From assembly GCA_964490015.1 (NCBI GenBank), contig CAZBBA010000008.1, positions 20,114-84,113 of the forward strand: DNA of 64,000 nt. The letters run 5' to 3'. Origin of the DNA: Perlabentimonas sp964490015 (GTDB lineage Bacteria; Bacteroidota; Bacteroidia; Bacteroidales; Tenuifilaceae). Under the pieces are notes generated by a model that searched no databases, had not been told where the DNA came from, and saw nothing but the letters and a program-made list of their open reading frames with translations. This document shows positions 50,439-60,306 of this stretch, piece after piece (positions within the stretch are counted from its first letter, which is position 1; each line of letters opens with the position of its first letter). The translations under genes and the position numbers were made by a program.

Positions 50439-53400
50439 GATGTAAGGTTTTCGAGCATATCGAGCAATCGCTTTAATAGCCTGTAATACAAAGCCAAATA
50501 CATGATGATTGACGATATCCATATAATAGCCACATTTACCCATAGGGTGCTAAGGGGTTGACCAAAAACTCGCTTAACAGGAGCATAGAAGTGAGCCCTA
50601 ACAAAATTGTTGGTGGGCTGTAGGTATATTGGGTCTATTTTCTGAATTAGCCTTCCATTGTATTCAATAATACGCTCAACTTCCGATGAATTTCTCACAA
50701 ACTCGCTTAAAGTTTCATTAAAGTGCTTCCGCTTTAACTCCAGAAAAGCCTCGCGATCGCTACTGGTAAGCTGCTTCGACGTAATTATGCTATCCTTTTT
50801 TTCACTGGCCTTATTGTACAACTTCACGTAGTAAAGCCTAAGCTGTTCAAGGTATATATTTACAGCCGAAAGCACCTGCTCGTTCAAATCCTCAGTGTTA
50901 AGCTTGTCTATATGCTTAAAGGCAAATTGCGAGAAGTTGGCGTTGGTGGCCTCGCTAGTGAACTCATTTCGGAGAATTGCTGTTGCGGCTACCACATCCT
51001 TTACTCGTTGCGGGTTATGTAGGTTGCGTTCACAAACCGATACCTTATTCTGGAGTGTTCGTAGCCAGTAGTTCCGTTTGTAGTCGGAAATGCTCATGGC
51101 CTCGTCGAGGTAGTAGAAAGGCTGCTGATACTTATTGTTGATAAATTGATTTACAGCCAACGCCTCGTATGCCCAACGGGCGACAATAACCTCACCGTAC
51201 ACAGGGATACTGCTTGGCGATGATATGGCGGGGTTTAACTTCTCGAACTTAACTATTATACCACTGAGAATAATCTGGGGAATTACCAGGAATGGTATTA
51301 GGATGTAGATGGTAACTACCGTTTTAAAGCTATCGGATATAAGTAATCCCAGCATATTGGCCGAAACCCAGGTGCTAAAAAGTACAATCCAGTACTCGAA
51401 GTACATACCCTTTATTTCGAGAATTGTATTGCCAATTATAACAAAAACCAGCGCCTGAAATGCCGATAAGGTTAACAGGATAAGAACTTTCGATATAAGG
51501 TAGCTGCTCCAGCTGAGATTGAGAAACGCTTCGCGTTTCTGAATTTTCCTGTCCTTAATAATCTCCTCGGCGCTTACCGTAAGCCCAACAAAAAATGCCA
51601 CTATAACCGACATGAAAAGGTAAACCGGCAGGTTGCTGTTTTCCATCAGGGTGTATCCGTACTGATTGGCAGCATCTACATTGTAATACTTAATAATTGA
51701 AGCAAGTAAGAATGCTAGCAGTGGCGCCTCAAACAGATTGATGATCATGTACTGAGTATTTGCAATCTTACTCAGCACATCGCGCTCAATAAATACCCTT
51801 AGCTGCTTAATCCATCCTGGTATTTTGAATAGATTTTTGGGTACATCGGGGGGGATTTCAACTTCCAGTGGTTGGGCGTTGTTGACCTCGTTGAAGAAAT
51901 CGTACCATTCGTGAGGGCTTGTTTTGCGCGATCGTGTGGGATTGCCGTATTCGTCGAGTACATTAGCTTCCACAATGTTGAACACCTGCTCGGGATTTAC
52001 ATTACCGCAGGCAGTGCATTCGCTCTCGTTCCAGTTTGCGTGCTGCACCTTCGATTTAAAGTAGATAATTGACTCTATTGGATCGCCATTGTAAATAAGG
52101 TATCCCCCAGTGTCGAGTATCAGCAGCTTATTAAACATCTTAAAGATATCGGACGAGGGCTGGTGGATAACCACAAATACTAGTTTGCCCTTAAAGGTTA
52201 GTTCCTTTAGTAGGTCGAGTATATTCTCTGAGTCGCGGGAGCTAAGCCCGCTTGTTGGCTCGTCGAGGAACAGAATGGCTGGCTCGCGGATAAGCTCCAG
52301 CGCAATATTTAACCGCTTGCGCTGTCCCCCACTGATTTTCTTATTCAGCGGCGATCCCACAACCATGTCCTTTATCTCATGCAATCCAAGGCTAAGGAGC
52401 ATGCTGTCCACAGCATTAACAATTTCTTGCTCCGAGTAGTTATCGAAGCAAAGTTTTGCGTTATAGTATAGATTTTGAAAAACGGTTAGTTCCTCTATGA
52501 GCAAATCGTCCTGCGAAACAAAACCAATAAGACCTTCGGCCTGCTTATCCTGGCGATGAATATCGATACCATTTATGGTTACACTGCCTCCAAACGGAGC
52601 GGCTGAACCATTGAGCACATTCAAAAGCGTACTCTTACCCGCACCCGAGGCGCCCATAATACCCACTAAGTGACCCGATTCAAAGGTGAAGTTCATCCGG
52701 TGTAAACCTACTTTTCCCCCTTTAAACCTAAACTCCACATCATTAACATCGAAAACAATGCGTTCCTTAATTTTATCTAACGAGAAGCGGGCAACAATGT
52801 CGCTATAGTAAATGGGGGCAATTTTTGGATTCCGAATCGACGAACCGTTATTTAGTACGAATACCTTATCCCTATGGAGTAAGTGCCCATTGAGGTAAAG
52901 TTCCTCGTTGCCATAATATCTTAAAAAGTAGATATTTGCCTGTTCAACCCACAGTATACGGATTTCGCCATGAAGTGCAGATGAGTAGATGTGCTTGTTT
53001 GTGCTATCATCAAGTGCCTCTTTATCGTTGATGATTAATATGTTGGCTGATTCCGCGCGGGAGTCGAAACCGTTAACAACAAACTGGTGAATTTGCTCAA
53101 ACTCATTATCAGTAATGTAAAACGTTTCGGCAACCGTGGATAAAAATGCCATTTCCTGTTCTGTGATGGCATTGTTATCGCTTTTTACGAATTCGAGTAA
53201 TCTAACAACTACTACTACTTTCTGTTGTTGCGTAAGCTCCTCGTTAATCTGGCTGCAGATTTTGAGTACCCTAACCGAACTCGATGAGGTTCTTTTTTTT
53301 GTTTTGCTCTTTTCGCTCTGCTTCTCCTGGTATAGCTCATAGTAGTAATCAAAAACCTTAAGGTATTCCCGCACCAAATCCTGGTTAAGCTGCTGCCGTA

Positions 53401-53524
53401 GGAACGATTCCACAACAGCACGCCTGTCTCTGGAGGTTTCGCCCTCCTGGCCATCCAAATCATCTTCGGGATTAGCAATAATGGCAAAAAGCTGCATTAA
53501 TGCTTTTAGAATGGACTCACTCAT
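50423..53524 (-). CDS. ABCG-like ATPase-permease with N-terminal helical and FHA-like domains
   Basis: This 1033-residue half-transporter has an N-terminal helical region resembling TerB (about residues 1-150), a small beta domain resembling FHA (about 175-240), an ABC ATPase (Walker A MGASGAGKSTLLNVLNG near 291, signature ISGGQRKRLNIALEL near 398, Walker B ILFLDEPTSGLSSRDS near 418) and an ABC2-type membrane domain (about 590-780), then a long soluble insert with a last helix near 995-1018. The ATPase-before-membrane order is that of ABCG exporters. It is the third gene after a lipoprotein and a small exported protein, all leftward. Substrate unknown. Confidence 0.9.
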   Translation of the reverse strand: MSESILKALMQLFAIIANPEDDLDGQEGETSRDRRAVVESFLRQQLNQDLVREYLKVFDYYYELYQEKQSEKSKTKKRTSSSSVRVLKICSQINEELTQQQKVVVVVRLLEFVKSDNNAITEQEMAFLSTVAETFYITDNEFEQIHQFVVNGFDSRAESANILIINDKEALDDSTNKHIYSSALHGEIRILWVEQANIYFLRYYGNEELYLNGHLLHRDKVFVLNNGSSIRNPKIAPIYYSDIVARFSLDKIKERIVFDVNDVEFRFKGGKVGLHRMNFTFESGHLVGIMGASGAGKSTLLNVLNGSAAPFGGSVTINGIDIHRQDKQAEGLIGFVSQDDLLIEELTVFQNLYYNAKLCFDNYSEQEIVNAVDSMLLSLGLHEIKDMVVGSPLNKKISGGQRKRLNIALELIREPAILFLDEPTSGLSSRDSENILDLLKELTFKGKLVFVVIHQPSSDIFKMFNKLLILDTGGYLIYNGDPIESIIYFKSKVQHANWNESECTACGNVNPEQVFNIVEANVLDEYGNPTRSRKTSPHEWYDFFNEVNNAQPLEVEIPPDVPKNLFKIPGWIKQLRVFIERDVLSKIANTQYMIINLFEAPLLAFLLASIIKYYNVDAANQYGYTLMENSNLPVYLFMSVIVAFFVGLTVSAEEIIKDRKIQKREAFLNLSWSSYLISKVLILLTLSAFQALVFVIIGNTILEIKGMYFEYWIVLFSTWVSANMLGLLISDSFKTVVTIYILIPFLVIPQIILSGIIVKFEKLNPAISSPSSIPVYGEVIVARWAYEALAVNQFINNKYQQPFYYLDEAMSISDYKRNYWLRTLQNKVSVCERNLHNPQRVKDVVAATAILRNEFTSEATNANFSQFAFKHIDKLNTEDLNEQVLSAVNIYLEQLRLYYVKLYNKASEKKDSIITSKQLTSSDREAFLELKRKHFNETLSEFVRNSSEVERIIEYNGRLIQKIDPIYLQPTNNFVRAHFYAPVKRVFGQPLSTLWVNVAIIWISSIIMYLALYYRLLKRLLDMLENLTSKERD

Positions 53525-53557
53525 ACCATTGGGTTTTGATTGCTACAATAGGCCTCG

Positions 53558-53980
53558 TTAGGGTTTGTACCCAATAAGAAGCATCACGTACCCGGGAGTG
53601 AATTTTTGGTTATGCACATCTACCTGAATTATGCAGGTTACTGTTGATGAAAATCGGAAATCCCAGTATGGTGAGTTATTGTAGTTAGAATTGGTGAAAA
53701 GCAAGTTCTTTTCCGTGTCGTAAACCGAGAAAACCACATCGCTGCGTCTAAGATTTGTGCAGGCAACAATGCGATAGGTGTTTTCGCTAAAGAAAGTTGT
53801 TCGGAATTCAACCTTTTGATCTGGTTTGAGCTGTGCAAAATACTCCTGTCCGTCGCTAATGTACTCGGGCGAGAAGTAAAGTGAGCAGATATGTTGCAGC
53901 TGGTTAAGCTGCGCGCGGGCACTTCCAAACGATACTGTTATTAGGACTAATGAGCTGAGTATGTATAGTAATTTTCGCAT
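53558..53980 (-). CDS. small exported protein of unknown function
   Basis: This 140-residue protein has a clear signal peptide (about residues 1-23, ending SARA) and a beta-rich body with no recognised motif (CSLYFSPEYISDGQEYFAQL; RSDVVFSVYDTEKNLLFTNS; FSSTVTCIIQVDVHN). The body looks like a single jelly-roll or Ig-like fold. It lies 18 bases downstream of the lipoprotein gene and 33 bases upstream of the ABCG-like exporter, so all three are probably one operon. Confidence 0.75.
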   Translation of the reverse strand: MRKLLYILSSLVLITVSFGSARAQLNQLQHICSLYFSPEYISDGQEYFAQLKPDQKVEFRTTFFSENTYRIVACTNLRRSDVVFSVYDTEKNLLFTNSNYNNSPYWDFRFSSTVTCIIQVDVHNQKFTPGYVMLLIGYKP

Positions 53981-53998
53981 ATCGATCGTTACAGAAAG

Positions 53999-54916
53999 TT
54001 AGCTGATAATCAAATTTCGAATGTCCTCGATTTTTTGACTGATGATATCGAGGTGATACTCCGAAATAATTACCCGAGATTGGCTATTTATATAGATAAT
54101 CTTGTTGTCGACATCAATTTTTGGCTCCTTATAGGAGTAGGAGTATATTATACCATCAAACTCATAGGCCAAGTCGATAAACTTGTCAATCAGCTCAGCG
54201 TATTCAGGTGATTTATAGTAAAGGGGCGTAAGCACCTCAATCAGATTATCGAGAGGATGTTTCTGTTCACCAAGTCTATTAATTAGATCGCGATTTGCGG
54301 TTGCCTTTGCTAATCGGCTGAGTATATATATACTCTCTGTCCATCCACCGGCAAGAATTAGTGCACCAAGCTCTGTGCGATCGCTTTCGCGCAGGTACGA
54401 ATCGGCTCTTCGGTACGAGCGGCTAAGCTGAACCAGTAGCGAGTCTTTACTATTGATGTTTCGCTCAATTCCCGAAAAAAAGTTTTCGTCGAAAACTGAA
54501 AGCAGCCCAAGTTCCTCAGTGAGACGTTTAACTACACCTAAATATGCTATGGACTGGGGTGTTCGATCGTAAATATTCAGGTAGCTTAAATCGGTACCGT
54601 AAACGCCAAGATTTAACGCTTGCTTAAACGAGGTTGTGTAACGTTTTGCGTTCTCGGGTTTATTAACAATGGTTTCGTTATAGGGAATACCATTATTTTT
54701 TATCAGATGTGTTACCTGGTAGGGCGAGGGCAGGGGGAACAGCGAACTCTCAAATTTTATAAGGAACGAAACGGTGTCGGGTTTGTAGGTAAGTCGGATG
54801 GGTTGTGGCTTGGAATCCCTTCGGCCTGAGCATGATATATTGAAAACCACTAAAGGTAGAAGTAGAATGAGGAGAAAAAATGTTAAACTTCTTCTTTGGT
54901 CGATTCTTGATGGCAT
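53999..54916 (-). CDS. lipoprotein of unknown function (helical)
   Basis: This 305-residue protein has an N-terminal stretch MPSRIDQRRSLTFFLLILLL running into a lipobox-like VFNISC near residue 29, then a mainly helical body with no family motif known to me (KQALNLGVYGTDLSYLNIYD; VQLSRSYRRADSYLRESDR). It is the first gene of the three-gene unit leading to the ABCG-like exporter and may act as its outer-membrane or periplasmic partner. That role is inferred from position alone. Confidence 0.72.
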   Translation of the reverse strand: MPSRIDQRRSLTFFLLILLLPLVVFNISCSGRRDSKPQPIRLTYKPDTVSFLIKFESSLFPLPSPYQVTHLIKNNGIPYNETIVNKPENAKRYTTSFKQALNLGVYGTDLSYLNIYDRTPQSIAYLGVVKRLTEELGLLSVFDENFFSGIERNINSKDSLLVQLSRSYRRADSYLRESDRTELGALILAGGWTESIYILSRLAKATANRDLINRLGEQKHPLDNLIEVLTPLYYKSPEYAELIDKFIDLAYEFDGIIYSYSYKEPKIDVDNKIIYINSQSRVIISEYHLDIISQKIEDIRNLIIS

Positions 54917-55016
54917 CTAGTGCAAAGGTTAATTTATTATCCTGCAAGTATATAAAAAAAAGTAACAAATATCATACAACTTTAGATGATATTTAATACC
55001 ACAGCGTTGAAATTGG

Positions 55017-56810
55017 TTACTTAGCTATTCTGTTCCAGCCGTGTTTGCGTAAAGATACAATAATAATTCTAATTCCCAAGGCTGCAACCACAAACAATAA
55101 AGTCGCATAAACATACTCACCCAGAAGGAGTTTGCCCGTTCCGAAAAGCACAGAAAGTACGGCAATGCATCCTCCTAGCCATGAGTACCAGAGATAACGG
55201 AAGCCTGAGTCGCCAATAATCTCTGGAAACTTGTCGGAAATGGGTTTCCATCCAATCCCTCCGGGATGAACTCTTTTGTAAAAGCTGGCCAACGTATCAA
55301 AATCGCTGGGAGGTGTAGCATAGGTTACAATAATCCAAATTACTGTTGATGAGAATACGGTGATAAGCAAAATGGGTTCGAATTCGAGGTTTGTGAAAAA
55401 CTTTAGCCACGGGTAAACCAGGAATGGCGCCAGCATTGCCGATATCTCGGACCAAGCATTTATTCGCCACCAAAACCAGCGAAGAATAAGCACTAACCCA
55501 ATTCCTCCACTACAAGCCAGAATAAACCGCCATGCATCGCTAATTTTCGAAAACTGGGTGGCAGCAAAAAGCGAGAATACCATTAGCACAAATGTGGTTA
55601 CCCGAGAAACCGATACGTAGTATTTCTCGGTGGCATTGGGTTTGATAAAGGGTTTTATGAAGTCGTTTACAATGTACGAAGTTCCCCACACAATTTGCGA
55701 GGCCATTGTCGACATAAAAGCGGCCAGGAATGCAGCCATTAGCAATCCGAGCCAGCCTGTGGGCATTACATCTTTGATTACCATAACGTAAGTAGCCCCC
55801 TTGTCGGTTGCATCGGGGTAAAGTACAAGGGTAACCAGTGCCACCAGAATCCAAGGCCAAGGGCGAATGGCGATATGTGCAATCTGAAACCACAGGGTAG
55901 CCATTAACGAGTGCTTTTCGTCCTTTGCCGACATCATACGCTGAGCGACATAACCTCCACCACCCGGTTCAGCTCCAGGATACCAGCTGGCCCACCATTG
56001 AACACCCAGGTAAGTTATAAAAGCCGTAAGGCTAAGGGTTAGCATTTGTGTTCCCGAATCACTCGATTTGCTACTTATGGTTGGAAAAAATGAGAAAACT
56101 GAATCGGGTAGTTGCGCCTTTAGACCCGAAATTCCGCCCACGCTAGGATGCCTTAGTGCGAAAATTGCAAGTACAATACATCCGGTCATGGCAATAATAA
56201 ACTGAAAACTATCGGTTAAACTCACGCCCCATAAACCGGATAAAGCCGAGTAGAAGGAAACGAAAATCAGAAGCATTCCCACAAGGAGAAGGTGAGATGA
56301 AAGCTCTATCCCTAAAAAGTTTATACTGCTAATACCAAAAAAGGTGAGATCGGGAAACATTACCATTAGAATCTTCACCATAGCTAAATTTACCCATGCC
56401 AGCACAATAACATTCATCACAATACCAATGTATATTGCCCTAAAACCCCTTAAAAAACGGGAAGATGCACCAGAATAACGAATGCTAACCAGCTCACAGT
56501 CGGTAAGAATACCAGAACGACGCCAAAGTCTCGAGAAGAAAAATACCGTGAGCATACCGCCAAATAGCATATTCCACCACAGCCAGTTTCCAGCAATACC
56601 GCTTTCGGCTACAAGTTCGGTTACGGCTAAGGGCGTATCAGCGGCAAAAGTGGTTGCAACCATGCTGGTTCCAGCAATATACCAAGGCAAGTTTCGTCCG
56701 GTAAGAAAAAAATCGCTGGTACTGCGGCTTGCGCGTTTACTCATGTAAAAGCCTATGGCAAGGCTTACTGCAAAAAAAATGGCAATAATAATCCAGTCAA
56801 GAGTTAGCAT
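55017..56810 (-). CDS. sodium/solute symporter family protein
   Basis: This 597-residue inner-membrane protein has about fourteen helices and the SSF opening LDWIIIAIFFAVSLAIGFYM, with FFLTGRNLPWYIAGTSMVAT and the long loop around GGGGYVAQRMMSAKDEKHSL. Sodium-coupled uptake of a sugar, amino acid, vitamin or osmolyte is expected. It stands alone on the minus strand and diverges from the second MATE gene across about 170 bases. Confidence 0.92.
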   Translation of the reverse strand: MLTLDWIIIAIFFAVSLAIGFYMSKRASRSTSDFFLTGRNLPWYIAGTSMVATTFAADTPLAVTELVAESGIAGNWLWWNMLFGGMLTVFFFSRLWRRSGILTDCELVSIRYSGASSRFLRGFRAIYIGIVMNVIVLAWVNLAMVKILMVMFPDLTFFGISSINFLGIELSSHLLLVGMLLIFVSFYSALSGLWGVSLTDSFQFIIAMTGCIVLAIFALRHPSVGGISGLKAQLPDSVFSFFPTISSKSSDSGTQMLTLSLTAFITYLGVQWWASWYPGAEPGGGGYVAQRMMSAKDEKHSLMATLWFQIAHIAIRPWPWILVALVTLVLYPDATDKGATYVMVIKDVMPTGWLGLLMAAFLAAFMSTMASQIVWGTSYIVNDFIKPFIKPNATEKYYVSVSRVTTFVLMVFSLFAATQFSKISDAWRFILACSGGIGLVLILRWFWWRINAWSEISAMLAPFLVYPWLKFFTNLEFEPILLITVFSSTVIWIIVTYATPPSDFDTLASFYKRVHPGGIGWKPISDKFPEIIGDSGFRYLWYSWLGGCIAVLSVLFGTGKLLLGEYVYATLLFVVAALGIRIIIVSLRKHGWNRIAK

Positions 56811-56933
56811 TTAGGTTATGGTTTGGGTGTGTTAATACTTGTGCCGAAAATTTGTGCTGAAAGTACAAACTATAGTCCTAATTTCAAACTATTGCCCTAG
56901 AAGAAAAGTAAAGGTTTTTCGCAAAATCTTTGC

Positions 56934-56941
56934 TATTTTTG
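56934..56941 (+). promoter_or_regulatory. candidate -7 element for the second MATE gene
   Basis: TATTTTTG matches TAnnTTTG and predicts a start near 56948, about 31 bases before the TTG start codon at 56979. The -33 region has only TTTTTC. Confidence 0.5.
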
Positions 56942-56978
56942 CGCATTCTTTTTTGGAAACCCCAATAAATATTCACAC

Positions 56979-58310
56979 TTGAATTCAACGATTTCCTACA
57001 GCCGTATTTGGAGTATCGCTTACCCGATTATTATTGGTAGTATTGCTCAAAATATTATCAATGTAACCGACACCGCTTTTATAGGTCGGTTGGGAGAGGT
57101 TGCGCTTGGAGGGGGTGCCATTGGAGGTATTTTCTACATGGCCATAATAATGTTGGGGTGGGGTTTTGGTGTGGGAACCCAAATTGTTGTGGCTCGACGA
57201 TTTGGTGAGGGTGCATATCGGCCAATTGGGCGAACCATTGAGCATGGCCATATTTTCCTCATGTTCCTAGCGTTGCTAATCTTCCTAGCTGTAAAACTTT
57301 TTGGACATCAACTGCTCAGCATACTTGTTGAGTCCGATGCAGTAGCCGAAACCAGCCATCAGTTTATAAGGTATCGTATTTGGGGAATATTCTTTGCTCA
57401 TACCAATTTCATATTCAGGGCTTTCTATGTTGGAATAGGCAAAACGAGAGTTATTACGCTAACCACCCTGGTTATGGTTTGTGTTAACGTAATACTCGAC
57501 TATTCATTAATTTTCGGCAACTTTGGTTTCCCCGAAATGGGGGTTAGCGGAGCAGCTCTCGCCTCTGTAATTGCTGAATTAAGCTGTTCAATAGCATTTT
57601 TTGCATACACTTTTCTTCGTATTCCCCGCGAAAAGTTTAGGCTTTTCCATTACAGGGTTTTCAGCCTAAATCTGCTAACGCGATTACTCAAGGTGTCGAT
57701 TCCCATGATGCTGCTAAATTTCTTCTCATTCTCGGTATGGTTTGTTTTCTTTTTAATTATAGAGAAGATGGGGGAGAGCGAACTGGCGGTTTCGAATATT
57801 ATTCGCTCAATTTACGTTGTGCTTATGATTCCCATAATGGGCTTTGCCTCGGCAACTAATACCCTGGTGAGCTATGTAATTGGCTTAGGTAGGGTAAGCG
57901 AGGTGATGAAGATTATTAGAAAAATTTTGATAATGTGCGCTTCGGGAATTTTGTTTATTGTGGCCATTTGCTCACTGTTTCCCGAACAGCTTTTATCGGT
58001 TTACACCAACGATCAGCACCTAATACAAATGGGAATACCCATAATTTATATTGTATCAGTTGCTTCCATACTTCTTGGAATAGGGAATATTTTATTCAGT
58101 GGGGTATCGGGAACAGGTCGCACAAATGTGTCGCTAATAATTGAAGTAGTTGTACTCTCGATCTATCTGACCATTACGGCAATAATGGTGCTTGTTTTCA
58201 GAGTTCCCGTGGAGATGGTATGGGGCGTAGAGGTTGTGTACGGTACGCTGCTAATTGTGATTTCCTATACCTACCTTAAGTCGAAAAGGTGGGTTGGGGG
58301 AGTTGTGTAG
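56979..58310 (+). CDS. MATE family efflux transporter
   Basis: This 443-residue twelve-helix exporter has the MATE start YSRIWSIAYPIIIGSIAQNI, then VTDTAFIGRLGEVALGG. Na+- or H+-driven export of organic cations or metabolites is the family role. No in-frame ATG exists before the first conserved residues, so the TTG at 56979 is taken as the start; the promoter match at 56934-56941 fits this. It is the second MATE protein in the window and is clearly different from the one at 14027. It is convergent with the TPR gene, five bases from its end. Confidence 0.92.
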   Translation: MNSTISYSRIWSIAYPIIIGSIAQNIINVTDTAFIGRLGEVALGGGAIGGIFYMAIIMLGWGFGVGTQIVVARRFGEGAYRPIGRTIEHGHIFLMFLALLIFLAVKLFGHQLLSILVESDAVAETSHQFIRYRIWGIFFAHTNFIFRAFYVGIGKTRVITLTTLVMVCVNVILDYSLIFGNFGFPEMGVSGAALASVIAELSCSIAFFAYTFLRIPREKFRLFHYRVFSLNLLTRLLKVSIPMMLLNFFSFSVWFVFFLIIEKMGESELAVSNIIRSIYVVLMIPIMGFASATNTLVSYVIGLGRVSEVMKIIRKILIMCASGILFIVAICSLFPEQLLSVYTNDQHLIQMGIPIIYIVSVASILLGIGNILFSGVSGTGRTNVSLIIEVVVLSIYLTITAIMVLVFRVPVEMVWGVEVVYGTLLIVISYTYLKSKRWVGGVV

Positions 58311-58314
58311 CAAA

Positions 58315-60306
58315 CTATCGACGGCAAAAACGGTGAATCAAAAGATATGCTTGTCTTATACCCAGCTCACCTGCTTTACCCATATCTACGCATCCCTCGC
58401 GATTTTCCTTCTGCATAAAGTGAATTAACCCGCGGTTGTACCAGGCTTCACCTAAGTTCTGATTCTGCTCAATGGCTTGAGAATAGAACTTTACTGCAAC
58501 ATCAAACTGACTCGAAAGCGCGTGAATATTGGCAGTATTATATAGGACTACTGGGTGTTTGTCGAGTAAATACCTTAAATCATCCAAAATCTCAAGAGGT
58601 TCGGAGTACGATTCGAGTTCAAGGTTACTGTACGATATTGCGTTAGATCCATGCCGACTTACTTGACTTAACGTTATTGCGCCATGATCCTTCTCGAAAG
58701 TGGCAATAAAACTTACCATATCGGCCAATTCAGCCGCCAGATTTATTAGCGCTAAAGGATTGTCGGGCATAATTTTTACAGCATTTCGGTACTCGTCGAT
58801 TGCCTGATTGTACCTGTTTTGCGATGAGAAGTTTAAACCTTTTGTCAGATATGATAGGTATTGCGAATTATTGCCTAGTGCCACAAAGTCAACTGGATAA
58901 ATTGTTGTCCCAAAAGTTAGCGCAATTCCAGAGTTTCTTATGGACTGATTTGTTGTATCGATTGGTATGAAGTGCTGGTTAAACAGTTTTAGTGTTGATG
59001 AATTAACAGCTACAACCCTGATAAATGGGAGTATATCTACTGATTTTGAGGATATCTCATCGAGCAGAGGGGTTGTTGTACGGGGTGAAAAATCGGAGCT
59101 AAAAGCGATAAGCTTGCTAAAAGTGGCGGATGTATCGGTAAGTGTTTGGGCATGACCTCCACGGTACCGCTCGGCAATGCTTTGAGCATAACTACGATCC
59201 AATGCCGATTCCTTATGATTCCCCAACTCGGAATGTGCCAACGACCTTGCCTTGTATGCGTTAGCAAAATCGGGAAATACCTGAATAGCTTGCGTAAAAT
59301 CGTGGATAGCTTCTTTAAAATCTTTTAGTTCAAGTTGAAGAACACCCCGATTATAGTAAACAAGAACATTTTCGGGATTAAGCTCCACAACTCGGTCAAA
59401 ATCCTTAAGGGCTTGTTTTATACTTCCCATTTGCCAGTGGATAAGCGCTCGGTTGTAAACGCTTAGGGCATTGTTGGGTGATATTTCGATGGATTTCGAC
59501 AAATCCCTTAGAGCTGCATTTACATTTTTAAGTTCATTCTGTACAATTGCCCTAAAAAATAGGTTGATTGACGAAGTGCTGTCGAGTTCAATGGCCTTGT
59601 TAAGGTCGTCGAGTGCAAGATGATAGTTTTTCATCTCCAGCAACAATCTTCCCCGCTTGCTGTAGGGTTCGGAGTAGAATGGGTTAAGCTTAGAGGCTTG
59701 GCCATAATCGGTTAATGCGCGTAACGAATCGCCGGCATAGAGGAATGACGTTCCGCGATTTATCCACGCATCCGTATTCTTGGGCTCAAAATCAATAACC
59801 TTAGAGAAATCGAGTATAGCTTTTTGGGGTTGCTGACTTAGCAAATGGTTTACTCCACGACTAAAGTATGCATCTGCCCAGTTGGGTCTTAGGTCGATAG
59901 CCATATCAAAATCGTTGAGAGCTTGGCCATATCTCGACATCTTACCGTAAACAATTCCCCTGTAAAGCAAGGCTTGAGAGAAAACTGGATTTTCTACAAT
60001 AGCCTGCGAAAAATCGGCCAGCGAGCCATGCAAATCGTTCAGGTTATACTTTGCTAATCCACGTAAAAACCAGGCATCTGCAATCTTTCCATCAGCTTTA
60101 ATCAACTCGTTTAGGGTAGCAATGGCTTCGGTTAGTTGATTCTCCGCAATCTGATTCCGCGCCAAATTAAAAAAGTAGTACTTGTTCAGCTGTGCATCGG
60201 CTCTATATCCTATGGAAACAAAGAGAAGTGTGGCAATAACTAATATGAGCTTTGCTTGTTTCAAGATGAGCCTATTTTTTTGCTTTCGATAGATTAACCT
60301 CTCCAA
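58315..60306 (-). CDS. exported TPR-repeat protein
   Basis: This 663-residue protein has an N-terminal signal (about residues 18-38, ending YRADA) and at least a dozen TPR units in two groups (about 40-370 and 480-660; examples DAWFLRGLAKYNLNDLHGSL, DAYFSRGVNHLLSQQPQKAI, EAWYNRGLIHFMQKENREGC). It has no catalytic motif and is likely a periplasmic scaffold. Its first 35 bases overlap the end of mtgA, so the two are co-transcribed and translation may be coupled. Confidence 0.88.
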   Translation of the reverse strand: MERLIYRKQKNRLILKQAKLILVIATLLFVSIGYRADAQLNKYYFFNLARNQIAENQLTEAIATLNELIKADGKIADAWFLRGLAKYNLNDLHGSLADFSQAIVENPVFSQALLYRGIVYGKMSRYGQALNDFDMAIDLRPNWADAYFSRGVNHLLSQQPQKAILDFSKVIDFEPKNTDAWINRGTSFLYAGDSLRALTDYGQASKLNPFYSEPYSKRGRLLLEMKNYHLALDDLNKAIELDSTSSINLFFRAIVQNELKNVNAALRDLSKSIEISPNNALSVYNRALIHWQMGSIKQALKDFDRVVELNPENVLVYYNRGVLQLELKDFKEAIHDFTQAIQVFPDFANAYKARSLAHSELGNHKESALDRSYAQSIAERYRGGHAQTLTDTSATFSKLIAFSSDFSPRTTTPLLDEISSKSVDILPFIRVVAVNSSTLKLFNQHFIPIDTTNQSIRNSGIALTFGTTIYPVDFVALGNNSQYLSYLTKGLNFSSQNRYNQAIDEYRNAVKIMPDNPLALINLAAELADMVSFIATFEKDHGAITLSQVSRHGSNAISYSNLELESYSEPLEILDDLRYLLDKHPVVLYNTANIHALSSQFDVAVKFYSQAIEQNQNLGEAWYNRGLIHFMQKENREGCVDMGKAGELGIRQAYLLIHRFCRR

